In this document: in pieces, positions 1 through 6,312 of the stretch | Position numbering within the stretch: position 1 is the stretch's first letter | How the letters are laid out: each line of letters begins with the position of its first letter | Source of the DNA: Alphaproteobacteria bacterium | GTDB taxonomy: Bacteria > Pseudomonadota > Alphaproteobacteria > Micavibrionales > CSBR16-224 | Direction of reading: 5' to 3' | NCBI GenBank assembly: GCA_007116755.1 | Contig: SKHU01000222.1 | Location: 1-9,401, forward strand | Length of the DNA: 9,401 nucleotides | Program-made: the position numbers and the translations under genes | Notes under the pieces: model-generated | Databases searched by the model: none | Told to the model about the DNA's origin: nothing | Seen by the model: the letters and a program-made list of their open reading frames with translations, nothing else

Positions 1-385
1 GGGAAATACCGTGGCGCACAGCACCGGCCTGACCGGACAAACCGCCGCCCTTGACCGTGCAGATCACATCAAACTTTCCGGTATTGCCAATCACGCCGAA
101 AGGCTGGTTCAGGATCAGGCGCTGTGTTGCGCGTGCGAAATAGATTTCCTGATCGCGACCGTTCACCGTCACTTTGCCGCTGCCGGGCTTGACCCAGACG
201 CGGGCGACGGCATCCTTGCGGCGGCCTGTGCCGTAAGAACGGCCGTATTTGTCAATAACCGGCTCGGCTTTGACCACTTCGGTTTTGGTCTCTTCGGCCT
301 TGCCTTTTTCCTCTTTCACCACGACTTTTTCGGTTTCAGCCACGGCATCTTTCAAATCGGCTAATGTTTTTTTCTCTTCTGTCAT
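1..385 (-). CDS. rpsI: 30S ribosomal protein S9 (3' end missing at window edge)
   Basis: Small-subunit ribosomal protein whose C-terminal tail reaches the decoding centre. The first 128 residues are visible. An extension of about 45 residues, rich in Lys, Glu and Val, precedes the S9 core, which begins near residue 47 with YGRSYGTGRRKDAVARVW and continues through NQPFGV and the glycine-rich VKGGGLSGQAGA. The basic C-terminal tail lies beyond the left edge. ATG at 385-383 is preceded by AGAGG about 10 nt upstream. Only 15 nt separate it from the rplM stop, the usual rplM-rpsI operon. N-terminal extensions on S9 are known in Alphaproteobacteria, so I do not take this one as an anomaly. The partial state is due to the window boundary. 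Confidence 0.97.
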   Translation of the reverse strand, partial: MTEEKKTLADLKDAVAETEKVVVKEEKGKAEETKTEVVKAEPVIDKYGRSYGTGRRKDAVARVWVKPGSGKVTVNGRDQEIYFARATQRLILNQPFGVIGNTGKFDVICTVKGGGLSGQAGAVRHGIS

Positions 386-400
386 CTTGTCCAAACCTCT

Positions 401-859
401 TTAGCGTTTGTTCTTCGGATTTTGTCCGGCGATATCCCAGACTTCCGGCTTCTGTGCTTCATGACCGTGCTCGGCACCTGCGAAAACACGCAAGGATGTC
501 ATCTGGCGGCGCCCCAAAGGTCCACGCGGCATCATGCGGCGAACGGCTTCGAATACAACACGCTCGGGATGATCGCCATCAAGAATCTGGCCTTTGGTGC
601 GGCTTTTGATTCCGCCCGGATATCCCGTATGCCAGTATTCCGTGTCAAACTGGCGCTTGCGGCCTGTCAGACGGATTTTATCGGCGTTGATAACGATGAT
701 GTTGTCGCCGCAATCAACATGCGGGGTGAAGCCCGGCTTGTGCTTGCCGCGCAGACGCAGAGCGATCTGGCTGGCCAGACGACCCAGCACAACGCCTTCG
801 GCATCGACAACCCACCACTTCTTTTCAACCTCGGACGGTTTCATTGAATAGGTTTTCAT
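401..859 (-). CDS. rplM: 50S ribosomal protein L13
   Basis: Early-assembly protein of the large ribosomal subunit, 152 residues, slightly longer than the roughly 142 of E. coli. Family features in order: WWVVDAEGVVLGRLAS near residues 15-30, the RGKHKPGFTPHVDCGDNIIVINA segment around 37-59, HTGYPGGIK near 77-85, and the MMPRGPLGRRQ signature near 109-119. The start ATG (859-857) has GGAG 10 nt upstream in an A-rich leader. It is the first gene of an rplM-rpsI operon driven by the promoter at 919-947. Expression of this pair is often feedback-controlled by its own products, but I see no specific leader structure that proves this here. Confidence 0.99.
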   Translation of the reverse strand: MKTYSMKPSEVEKKWWVVDAEGVVLGRLASQIALRLRGKHKPGFTPHVDCGDNIIVINADKIRLTGRKRQFDTEYWHTGYPGGIKSRTKGQILDGDHPERVVFEAVRRMMPRGPLGRRQMTSLRVFAGAEHGHEAQKPEVWDIAGQNPKNKR

Positions 860-918
860 TTCTTTTTTACTCCGTTTGCTTTTTTGTCTTTAAAATAAAA
901 ATGATCGGATCAGCGCTG

Positions 919-947
919 TTTATGCCCGTTTTTCCAAAAACTGTCAA
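919..947 (-). promoter_or_regulatory. Promoter of rplM-rpsI
   Basis: On the minus strand a perfect -35 TTGACA (947-942), a 17-nt spacer and a -10 CATAAA (924-919) predict a start near 912 and a leader of about 53 nt before the rplM ATG. Most of the spacer is a dyad, GTTTTT-GG-AAAAAC (941-928). This is the best sigma70-type promoter in the window and sits where a ribosomal-protein promoter is expected. No start site was measured. Confidence 0.75.
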
Positions 948-984
948 GCGCAAAAATCAAGAAAAAAGAGAAAGTTATAAATAG

Positions 985-998
985 GGTATTATAATACC
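985..998. repeat. 14-bp perfect palindrome between cutA and rplM
   Basis: GGTATTATAATACC reads identically on both strands. It lies 36 nt past the cutA stop and about 38 bp upstream of the rplM -35. As RNA from the minus strand it could form a 5-bp stem with a TATA loop, followed by an A/U-rich stretch but no clean U-run, so it would be a weak terminator at most. It could instead be a dimer-binding operator. Confidence 0.45.
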
Positions 999-1033
999 AC
1001 GCACGTAAGCAGGCTGAAAACAAAGGATATTTT

Positions 1034-1354
1034 TTAAGGTTTTGTTTCCGCCGCCAGCCAATCGAGGTAAGGTGTGTGGCCGTCCGCGATTTCCCACGCG
1101 ACAATACAGGGGCAGTCATAGCTGTGCAACTCCCGGATACGCTGCTCCAGCGCCCCGAAAAGCGCCTTGCGGGTCTTGAAGATTACAGCGGTTTCCGTGC
1201 TGTTTTCAACCGCATCATTCCAGTGATAAAAAGAGGTGATCTCTCCGAGAATATTGGCGCAGGCGGCCAGACGATCCCGCACGACGGCCTCGGCAATACG
1301 CCGCGCCTCTTCAAGGTTTTCCGTTGTGATATAAACAGTTATCGCCTCCGTCAT
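1034..1354 (-). CDS. cutA: CutA family protein (periplasmic divalent cation tolerance protein family)
   Basis: A small ferredoxin-like protein of 106 residues that forms very stable trimers in the family. It was first linked to copper and other divalent-metal tolerance in E. coli; its biochemical role remains unclear. Visible family features are the alternating start ITVYITTENLEEARRIAEAVV, RLAACANI near residues 29-36, SFYHW, ENSTETAVIFKT, and the C-terminal HSYDCPCIVAWEIADGHTPYLDW, which replaces the common HPYEVPEI form. No signal peptide is seen, so it is probably cytoplasmic. The ATG (1354-1352) has a strong AGGAAGG Shine-Dalgarno that begins inside the stop region of the upstream gene, only 11 nt away. 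Translational coupling with that gene is likely. Confidence 0.94.
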   Translation of the reverse strand: MTEAITVYITTENLEEARRIAEAVVRDRLAACANILGEITSFYHWNDAVENSTETAVIFKTRKALFGALEQRIRELHSYDCPCIVAWEIADGHTPYLDWLAAETKP

Positions 1355-1365
1355 CTATGGCCTTC

Positions 1366-2523
1366 CTATGCAGCATCCTGTCCGGAAACACGGCCGATCA
1401 GGAATGCGGCCAGATTGCCTTCCGCCAGTTTTTTCTGCAGCGGACGGCTGTCAAAGCCGTCCCTGATCAGCCCGAAATGCGCAAACATCTGGAGCAGCCG
1501 CGCTTCGGACATCATATAAAGATTATGCGCGCCGATATATTGCACGCCGGAATCGCGCAACTGCTGCTGCGCTTGCCGTAAATCATCCTTGGACAACGCA
1601 AAAATCTGCTCGCCCGGCCGCGCATCATGCAAAATGCCCGCAGCACTGCCGCCGCGCAGGAAAACTTCCGTAAAGCGCAGATCGCGGCCTTTTCCGTCTT
1701 TCCAGCCGGATGAGCCGCGGGTCAGCGCCAGTATTCCCTCTCCCTGACTGAAACCGACCGTGCCGATCACGGCCTCGGCCAGATTGTCGCCGACCGCCAG
1801 CACGATATGTGTTTCCGGCTTGTAAAGCTCCAGCAGGGTTTCATGCAGCAGATTCAGTTTGATATTACCGAAATTATCAATATACCAGACAGCGCCCTGC
1901 GGCAGCGGCAAAACTCTGCTCCCGCCCAGCGGTGCCCCCAACAGAGAAAATCCGTCCAGAACTGCGGACAGATCACCCGATTGCAAAGCGGCCGTCACAT
2001 CTTCCGGAGATTCGGCCATGCGGTCGCGCAGAAATGCCGCCATTTGCGCGGCTGCCGCCGGAAAATAATCGCGGGAGCGGAATTGCGAGCCTTCATTCGG
2101 AACCCGGCTTTCAAAAAACACGGCGCGCCCTTCGGCCACCATCTCTGCAAACGGTGCCAGCATATAACCCGAATCCACCGCCAGCACCGTCACGCCGTTT
2201 TCAAGAATGCCGATGACGACACTTTCCCCCTTGCTGCGCGCACTGATGATATTTTTACGCGGTGCACAATTGACAAGAAAAACATGACCGTAGCCCATAT
2301 GCGAATTCAGGGAAAGCTGCGCTGCCTTGAAACCCGCTACCACCGTATCCATTCCCGGAATAGCGCCGACATCCAGCGCAAAACAGTCCAGCTTCTCCTC
2401 CGCACAAGCGGAAATCAGAGCCTGCCGCACCTCGTCACTGGCCAGATCATCGCGCGGATAATCCGTCAACACCGTGATGACAGGTTTCAGGCGACCGTTT
2501 TGCAAAAGCGGAAAATTCATCAT
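1366..2523 (-). CDS. Divergent DUF62 / SAM hydrolase-chlorinase-fluorinase fold protein
   Basis: 385 residues. The family (SAM hydroxide adenosyltransferase and relatives) splits S-adenosylmethionine using water or halide. The two-domain pattern is recognisable: VLTDYPRDD near 18-26 for the usual TDFG..D, an ALDVGAIPGMD helix start at 49-59, VDSGYMLAPFA at 116-126 for the PDNG segment, FRSRDYFPAAAA at 148-159 for HGRD.F.PAAA, and then the C-terminal domain with YIDNFGNIKLNL (214-225) and RGGSAAGIL (290-298). The DPGVG..RR motif is replaced by NCAPRKNIISAR (85-96) and the HGRD histidine by serine or arginine, so normal SAM hydrolysis is doubtful. About 75 residues after 310 lie beyond the usual end. 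The start is ATG 2523 or the adjacent ATG 2520; GAGG lies 4 or 7 nt upstream, slightly favouring the second. Probably co-transcribed with cutA. Confidence 0.78.
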   Translation of the reverse strand: MMNFPLLQNGRLKPVITVLTDYPRDDLASDEVRQALISACAEEKLDCFALDVGAIPGMDTVVAGFKAAQLSLNSHMGYGHVFLVNCAPRKNIISARSKGESVVIGILENGVTVLAVDSGYMLAPFAEMVAEGRAVFFESRVPNEGSQFRSRDYFPAAAAQMAAFLRDRMAESPEDVTAALQSGDLSAVLDGFSLLGAPLGGSRVLPLPQGAVWYIDNFGNIKLNLLHETLLELYKPETHIVLAVGDNLAEAVIGTVGFSQGEGILALTRGSSGWKDGKGRDLRFTEVFLRGGSAAGILHDARPGEQIFALSKDDLRQAQQQLRDSGVQYIGAHNLYMMSEARLLQMFAHFGLIRDGFDSRPLQKKLAEGNLAAFLIGRVSGQDAA

Positions 2524-2544
2524 TAAACCTCACCCTTTGATATA

Positions 2545-2568
2545 AAGCATAAAACAAGCATAAAGCAT
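2545..2568 (-). repeat. Three ATGCTT repeats in the leader of the DUF62-like gene
   Basis: ATGCTT occurs three times on the minus strand, at 2568-2563, 2561-2556 and 2550-2545. The last two are part of a 9-nt repeat (AAGCATAAA on the plus strand) with an 11-bp period. They lie 22-45 nt before the start codon, where a promoter or operator would be expected. I cannot assign a clear -35/-10 pair here, and the gene may instead be read through from the tRNA-Pro gene. Confidence 0.35.
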
Positions 2569-2607
2569 GTTGCTGTTTCTACAAAGCGAACAGAACTGTT
2601 CAGCAGA

Positions 2608-2684
2608 TGGTCGGACCGGCGGGATTCGAACCCACGACCTTTCGTCCCCCAGACGAACGCGCTACCGGGCTGCGCTACGGTCCG
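2608..2684 (-). tRNA. tRNA-Pro (anticodon GGG)
   Basis: A 77-nt cloverleaf including an encoded 3' CCA. The 7-bp acceptor stem is perfect (CGGACCG with CGGTCCG). C1-G72 and discriminator A73 agree with proline tRNA identity in bacteria. The anticodon stem TTCGT/ACGAA encloses the loop CTGGGGG, giving anticodon GGG (2650-2648), which reads CCC and CCU. The T arm contains GGTTCGAATCC. Position next to the merR-ihfA-fabH-plsX block is common in Alphaproteobacteria. Confidence 0.98.
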
Positions 2685-2711
2685 TTTCTTGAATGTTTTT
2701 TTAGAAAATCA

Positions 2712-2740
2712 GTTGTACAGGAGGCATCCGTGAAAAGCAA
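2712..2740 (-). promoter_or_regulatory. Possible promoter of tRNA-Pro
   Basis: On the minus strand TTGCTT (2740-2735), a 17-nt spacer and TACAAC (2717-2712) would start transcription near 2705, about 20 nt before the mature tRNA 5' end. Both boxes match the consensus at four of six positions. The alternative is read-through from merR. Confidence 0.35.
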
Positions 2741-2776
2741 CAGAATATATGCCGTAACACTCCGCCGCAAAAGCGC

Positions 2777-3337
2777 TCAGACCTCAATCAGTCGGCGCAT
2801 TTCCTTCAAATCCTCCAGCATCGCCCGCAGAATTTCCTTGCGTTTGCCGGAAAGAGCGGATTTTCCGGCGTTTTGTGACGGTGATAACGTTCCCGCACCG
2901 GAATCCGCCTCCGCAACAGCGGCAACCGTTTCTTTCAGCTCTTCGACTTCAGCGGATTGCACTTCCTCAACTTTTTTGTCCAGCACGGCAACACTACCGC
3001 GCGTGGATTTCAACAGTTTCTGCACGCCGCGAATCGTATAACCTTCTTCATAGAGAAGATGATGGATACGCTGCAAAAGCTCGACATCTTCAGGGCGGTA
3101 ATAACGCCGTCCGCCGCCGCGCTTCATCGGTTTAACCTGTGAAAATTTGCTCTCCCAAAAACGCAGAACATGCTGTTCTACCCCGAGCAGAGAAGCCACT
3201 TCGCTGATCGTGCGAAACGCATTGGAGGCTTTTTTGCCGCGTCGCGCCTTGCGGGAAACCTGAACCTCCCCGCCCTGTTCCGATTCGCCTGTCTTGTTGC
3301 CGTCTTCCCATTCGCCGTGCCGTGTATTCTGCCGCAT
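2777..3337 (-). CDS. MerR-family transcriptional regulator
   Basis: 186 residues. A low-complexity charged N-terminus (1-40) precedes a MerR-type winged-helix domain at about 41-110: FRTISEVASLLGVEQHVLRFWESKF is the helix-turn-helix, GGGRRYYRPEDVELLQRI the wing, and YEEGYTIRGVQKLLK the following helices. The C-terminal part has a glutamate-rich segment (120-145), a Gly/Ser/Ala linker and a short helical tail. It contains no cysteine and no effector domain, so it is not a classic metal or redox MerR sensor. This class regularly follows ihfA in Alphaproteobacteria, and its target is generally uncharacterised. ATG 3337 has GGAG 8 nt upstream. It is separated from ihfA by 87 nt of very A/T-rich DNA holding its probable promoter. 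Confidence 0.92.
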   Translation of the reverse strand: MRQNTRHGEWEDGNKTGESEQGGEVQVSRKARRGKKASNAFRTISEVASLLGVEQHVLRFWESKFSQVKPMKRGGGRRYYRPEDVELLQRIHHLLYEEGYTIRGVQKLLKSTRGSVAVLDKKVEEVQSAEVEELKETVAAVAEADSGAGTLSPSQNAGKSALSGKRKEILRAMLEDLKEMRRLIEV

Positions 3338-3373
3338 TCAATACTCTCCTTCGCGTCTCTCATCTATCTTCGT

Positions 3374-3417
3374 AATATAATATCCCAAACACCTTAATAT
3401 TCTTTATATATTATATT
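3374..3417. repeat. A/T-rich inverted repeat upstream of merR
   Basis: AATATAATAT (3374-3383) and ATATTATATT (3408-3417) form a perfect 10-bp dyad, 11 bp if 3373 and 3418 are counted, around a 24-nt centre. All-A/T stems make poor terminators, so an operator, or simply A/T-rich promoter DNA, is more likely. Confidence 0.45.
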
Positions 3418-3427
3418 ATACACCTTA
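3389..3427 (-). repeat. TAAGGTGT direct repeat, possible operator
   Basis: TAAGGTGT occurs on the minus strand at 3427-3420 and 3396-3389, 31 bp apart, close to three helical turns. The first copy contains the ihfA stop codon and overlaps the spacer and -10 of the proposed merR promoter; the second falls just after the predicted start. The arrangement suggests autoregulation by MerR, but this is inference. Confidence 0.4.
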
Positions 3428-3444
3428 GTTTTCGCCGCTATCAA
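3415..3444 (-). promoter_or_regulatory. Probable merR promoter inside the end of ihfA
   Basis: On the minus strand TTGATA (3444-3439), an 18-nt spacer and a perfect TATAAT (3420-3415). The -35 lies in the last codons of ihfA. Predicted start near 3408, about 70 nt before the merR ATG. A second TATAAT overlaps at 3415-3410 but would be badly spaced. Confidence 0.55.
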
Positions 3445-3730
3445 CACGCTCCTTCAGCGTATTGCTGGCGCGGAAACTGAGAACGCGCCGCGGCAGAATC
3501 GGCACCTCCTCGCCCGTCTTGGGATTACGGCCGATCCGCTGCCCTTTCTGGCGAACACTGAACGTGCCGAAAGAAGATATTTTCACGACCTCGCCGCGCT
3601 CAAGCGCCTGACAGATTTCTTCTAAAACCATCTCGACCAGTTCGGCCGATTCGTTCCGTGACAGCCCGACTTCTTCATAGACAGCCTGACTTAAATCTGC
3701 GCGTGTGACGGTGTTGACATCTGTACTCAT
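3425..3730 (-). CDS. ihfA: Integration host factor alpha subunit
   Basis: DNA-bending nucleoid protein of the HU/IHF family that pairs with IhfB. The chain is 101 residues from the chosen start. VTRADLSQAVYEEVGLSRNES forms the dimerising helices, VKISSFGTFSVRQKGQR the saddle, GRNPKTGEEVPI the beta arm with the proline that intercalates into DNA, and RRVLSFRASNTLKERV the C-terminus. ATG 3730-3728 is preferred because GGAG (3740-3737) lies 6 nt upstream. An in-frame GTG at 3742 would add four residues, but its purine-rich upstream element would be almost adjacent to the start codon. Downstream of fabH with 141 nt between them, as in other Alphaproteobacteria. Confidence 0.97.
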   Translation of the reverse strand: MSTDVNTVTRADLSQAVYEEVGLSRNESAELVEMVLEEICQALERGEVVKISSFGTFSVRQKGQRIGRNPKTGEEVPILPRRVLSFRASNTLKERVDSGEN

Positions 3731-3791
3731 GTGACGCTCCACTCCCCTTGATGACGTGGTTGAAATTTCTCTTCTTAATCAAAACTGTCAC

Positions 3792-3820
3792 AGGCTAACC
3801 AAAGCCGCAAAAACAGTCAA
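3792..3820 (-). promoter_or_regulatory. Candidate ihfA promoter
   Basis: On the minus strand TTGACT (3820-3815), a 17-nt spacer and TAGCCT (3797-3792). The -35 is good and the -10 weak by the E. coli consensus, which is common for alphaproteobacterial promoters. It predicts a start near 3785 and a leader of about 55 nt, so ihfA need not depend on read-through from fabH. Confidence 0.45.
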
Positions 3821-3871
3821 TAACAAAGCATTAAAAACGGCGGCTTACGCTAAATTTCCGCTATCCGGCTG

Positions 3872-4843
3872 TCACCACCGGACAAGAGCCGATCCCCATG
3901 TCAGGCCGCCGCCCATCGCCTCCATTAACAGTAAATCATTTTTTTGTATTCGTCCATCTCGAACGGCCTCATAAAGTGCCAGCGGAATAGAGGCAGCTGA
4001 AGTATTGCCGTGTTTTTCAACAGTTAGAATGACTTTCTCAATCGGCATCTTCAGTTTTTTTGCGGTGCTTTCAATAATGCGGCGATTAGCCTGATGCGGA
4101 ATCAGCCAGTCGATATCCGCAGCCTCCAGCCCGTTTTTCTGCAGAGCCTCATTGACCGCCTCGCTCATCCTTGTGACGGCATGGCGGAACACTTCCTGAC
4201 CGTTCATACGGACATGTCCGGTCGTGCCCGTACTGGACGGGCCGCCGTCCACATAAAGCAGATCGCGATATGCGCCTTGCGAATGCAAATGCGTTGATAA
4301 AATGCCGCCGTCACTGTTTTCCCGCGCCTCCAGCACAACGGCGGCCGCACCGTCACCGAACAGAACGCAGGTCGTGCGGTCGTTCCAGTCCAGCAAGGAT
4401 GTAAAATGATCCGCGCCGATGACAAGGGCGCGCCGCACCTGCCCTGTGCGGATAAAATTATCAGCCACCGCCAGCGCATAAACAAAACCCGAACAGACCG
4501 CCTGCACATCGAAGGCAAAACCGCGATCCCCCATACCGATTCTGTCCTGCACCGTCACAGCCGTTGCCGGAAAAGTCTGGTCGGGCGTGGTCGTTGCCAG
4601 AACAATCGCATCAATCTCCGCCCCGGACACGCCGGCTTGTTCCAAAGCCTCAAGCGCGGCACGTGTCGCCATTTCCGAGGTTGTCTCCCCCTTCCCCGCC
4701 ACATGGCGGGCGCGAATCCCCGTACGCTGACGGATCCATTCATCCGATGTCTCGACGGTTTTGGCCAGATCGTCATTGGTGACGATTTTTTCAGGCAGAT
4801 ACGCCCCTGTTCCGGTAATATGTGCGCGTATGGAGGTGGTCAT
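3872..4843 (-). CDS. fabH: Beta-ketoacyl-ACP synthase III
   Basis: Condenses acetyl-CoA with malonyl-ACP to start type II fatty acid synthesis in the cytoplasm. 323 residues, normal length. The thiolase-fold catalytic triad is intact: Cys117 in FDVQAVCSGF, His250 in WLIPHQANRRI and Asn280 in EKHGNTSAASIP. The N-terminal GTGAYLPEKIVTNDDL, the SDEWIRQRTGI segment (33-43) and the C-terminal MGGGLTWGSALVRW are typical. It follows plsX after 32 nt. The leader has no convincing Shine-Dalgarno (only a weak GAG about 14 nt upstream), so translation may depend on coupling to plsX. No other in-frame start fits better, because the conserved N-terminus begins immediately. Confidence 0.98.
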   Translation of the reverse strand: MTTSIRAHITGTGAYLPEKIVTNDDLAKTVETSDEWIRQRTGIRARHVAGKGETTSEMATRAALEALEQAGVSGAEIDAIVLATTTPDQTFPATAVTVQDRIGMGDRGFAFDVQAVCSGFVYALAVADNFIRTGQVRRALVIGADHFTSLLDWNDRTTCVLFGDGAAAVVLEARENSDGGILSTHLHSQGAYRDLLYVDGGPSSTGTTGHVRMNGQEVFRHAVTRMSEAVNEALQKNGLEAADIDWLIPHQANRRIIESTAKKLKMPIEKVILTVEKHGNTSAASIPLALYEAVRDGRIQKNDLLLMEAMGGGLTWGSALVRW

Positions 4844-4875
4844 TGAATTTTTACGATGCTCTGTTTTTTAGGCCA

Positions 4876-5922
4876 CTATGCCATATGTTCGATGTCTTCC
4901 GAAAGCGTATTTTTCTCCAGCGCTTCGGCCAGACGTTCGTTGAGGTTGCCGCGAATCATTTTGGCGCCGACGCAGACCGCATTGGAAAAACCGACCGCAT
5001 CCATGCCGCCGTGACTTTTTACGCACAATCCGCGCAGCCCCATGAAAACACCGCCGTTATAGCGGCGCGGATCCATGCTGTGTTTCAGCTTGCGCAAAGC
5101 GGGAATCATAAACGGATAGCCAAGCCATCCGAGCATCGAATGCGAAAACGCCTCTTTCATCATATGTGCTACCAGCCGCGCTGTGCCTTCCGAAGCCTTC
5201 AGCGTCACATTCCCCGTAAAGCCGTCCGTTACCACAACATCGACAACGCCTTTCATAATGTCATCCCCTTCGACAAAGCCGGTAAACTCACCGGGCAGCG
5301 TCATCTCCGCCAGTATATGCGCCGCATCGCGCACCTCTTCACTGCCCTTCATTTCTTCGGAGCCGACATTCAAAAGCGCGATTTTCGGATTCTCCACTTT
5401 CAGCACCACCTGCGCAAAAATACCGCCCAGAACGGCAAATTCCGTCAGGTTTTGCGGTGTGCAATAGACATTCGCCCCCAGATCGAGAAGAACGGTTTTG
5501 CGTCCCTTTTGCATCGTCGGATAATAAGAGGCAATCGCCGGACGGGAAACATTCGGCAAAGGCTTCAAGCCAAACAGCGCCATCAGCATTAAAGCGCCGG
5601 TATTTCCGGCAGACACCACGCAGGAGGCGTCTCCGCCGGCAACGGCCTGAACAGCCAGATTCATGCTGGAGTTCTTGCGCTGGCGCAACGCCGCTGAAGG
5701 CTTGTCGTCGGACAGAACTTTTTCATCTGTATGGAGAATTTCGGAAACTTTCAGAAGTTTCGGATATTTGTCGAGCAGCGGCTTGATCAACTCTTCCGCG
5801 CCGGTAAAAATATAACGCAATTCCGGATAATCGTTCAGCGCCAGCGCCGCGCCATCAATTACGCTGTCCGGCGCTTCATCACCGCCCATGGCATCCAGAG
5901 CCATTACAAATTTTTCCTGCAA
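4876..5922 (-). CDS. plsX: Phosphate acyltransferase PlsX
   Basis: Peripheral membrane enzyme that turns acyl-ACP and phosphate into acyl-phosphate, the donor used by PlsY to begin phospholipid synthesis. 348 residues. Diagnostic segments are ALDAMGGDEAP near 8-18, KPSAALRQRKNSSM near 74-87, VVSAGNTGALM near 102-112, LLDLGAN near 145-151, LLNVGSEEMKG near 184-194, and VTDGFTGNVTLKASEG near 231-246. The start is a TTG (5922-5920) with GGAGG (5934-5930) 7 nt upstream. An ATG six codons later (5904) has a weaker AGGA and would leave almost no residues before the conserved strand, so TTG is preferred. Located between rpmF and fabH, a classic lipid-synthesis arrangement. Confidence 0.97.
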   Translation of the reverse strand: MQEKFVMALDAMGGDEAPDSVIDGAALALNDYPELRYIFTGAEELIKPLLDKYPKLLKVSEILHTDEKVLSDDKPSAALRQRKNSSMNLAVQAVAGGDASCVVSAGNTGALMLMALFGLKPLPNVSRPAIASYYPTMQKGRKTVLLDLGANVYCTPQNLTEFAVLGGIFAQVVLKVENPKIALLNVGSEEMKGSEEVRDAAHILAEMTLPGEFTGFVEGDDIMKGVVDVVVTDGFTGNVTLKASEGTARLVAHMMKEAFSHSMLGWLGYPFMIPALRKLKHSMDPRRYNGGVFMGLRGLCVKSHGGMDAVGFSNAVCVGAKMIRGNLNERLAEALEKNTLSEDIEHMA

Positions 5923-5947
5923 GCCGCCGCCTCCCGTGTCTCACGTC

Positions 5948-5981
5948 AAAAACAGCACAGAGAACCTGTCTTCTGTGCTGT
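5948..5981 (-). terminator. Hairpin with short U-run between rpmF and plsX (possible attenuator)
   Basis: On the minus strand a perfect 10-bp stem, ACAGCACAGA (5981-5972) with TCTGTGCTGT (5961-5952), a 10-nt loop, then TTTT (5951-5948). It resembles a weak intrinsic terminator. It ends 25 nt before the plsX start and just before its Shine-Dalgarno. It could let rpmF be transcribed more than the lipid genes, or act as an mRNA processing or stabilising element. Confidence 0.5.
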
Positions 5982-6015
5982 CCGTCATGCGCATTGATCG
6001 TTCAATCTTGCGTTT

Positions 6016-6198
6016 TTATGATTCTGAGGGCTCGATAACCTGACGCCCCTTATACATACCTGTTTTCAGGCATACATGATGCGGGCGGACAAATTCGCCT
6101 GTCTCTTTGTCTTCGGCGTAAACCGGAGACTTCAGAGCGTGGTGAGAACGCCGCATGTTGCGCTTTGATTTCGAGGTTTTCTTCTTAGGTACAGCCAT
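6016..6198 (-). CDS. rpmF: 50S ribosomal protein L32
   Basis: Small large-subunit protein, 60 residues. It starts with the standard MAVPKKKTSKSKRNMRRSHH and ends with RPHHVCLKTGMYKGRQV. The four zinc-ligand cysteines of many L32 proteins are absent and only Cys43 remains. This matches the zinc-free form I know from Alphaproteobacteria rather than damage. ATG 6198 has AAGGA about 7 nt upstream. First gene of the run towards plsX, with 93 nt between them. The DUF177 (YceD) gene that often precedes rpmF or plsX is not present upstream. Confidence 0.98.
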   Translation of the reverse strand: MAVPKKKTSKSKRNMRRSHHALKSPVYAEDKETGEFVRPHHVCLKTGMYKGRQVIEPSES

Positions 6199-6312
6199 CG
6201 CTCTATCCTTACCATTCCTTTAATTTGTTTTTTATCCTGTGCTTTTTAACTCACACCGCAAAAATACGGAAGATTTCAGTAAATCCCGTTTTCATACCGG
6301 CCGGATACCGGA

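Noticed and set aside
11..364. Plus-strand open frame opposite rpsI
   Set aside because: Antisense shadow of the S9 gene, whose minus-strand reading matches the family clearly.
422..847. Plus-strand open frame of 141 codons opposite rplM
   Set aside because: Antisense to L13 along its full length with no family resemblance.
910..1119. Minus-strand open frame between cutA and rplM
   Set aside because: Overlaps the end of cutA out of frame and runs through the rplM promoter; no Shine-Dalgarno or recognisable domain.
1807..2526. Long plus-strand open frame opposite the DUF62-like gene
   Set aside because: Antisense shadow; composition rich in His, Arg and Gln as expected from reverse reading of this coding frame.
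2588..2601. Dyad GAACAG-AA-CTGTTC after tRNA-Pro, considered as a LexA/SOS box
   Set aside because: Spacing fits neither the alphaproteobacterial GTTC-N7-GTTC form nor the E. coli form, and no SOS gene is adjacent; probably trailer sequence.
2607..3041. Plus-strand open frame beginning with GPAGFEPTTFRPPDERATG
   Set aside because: This is the well-known false protein produced by reading antisense through a tRNA gene (here tRNA-Pro); the rest is antisense to merR.
4822..5592. Plus-strand 256-codon frame opposite plsX
   Set aside because: Antisense to a highly conserved PlsX sequence and without a ribosome site or recognised motif.
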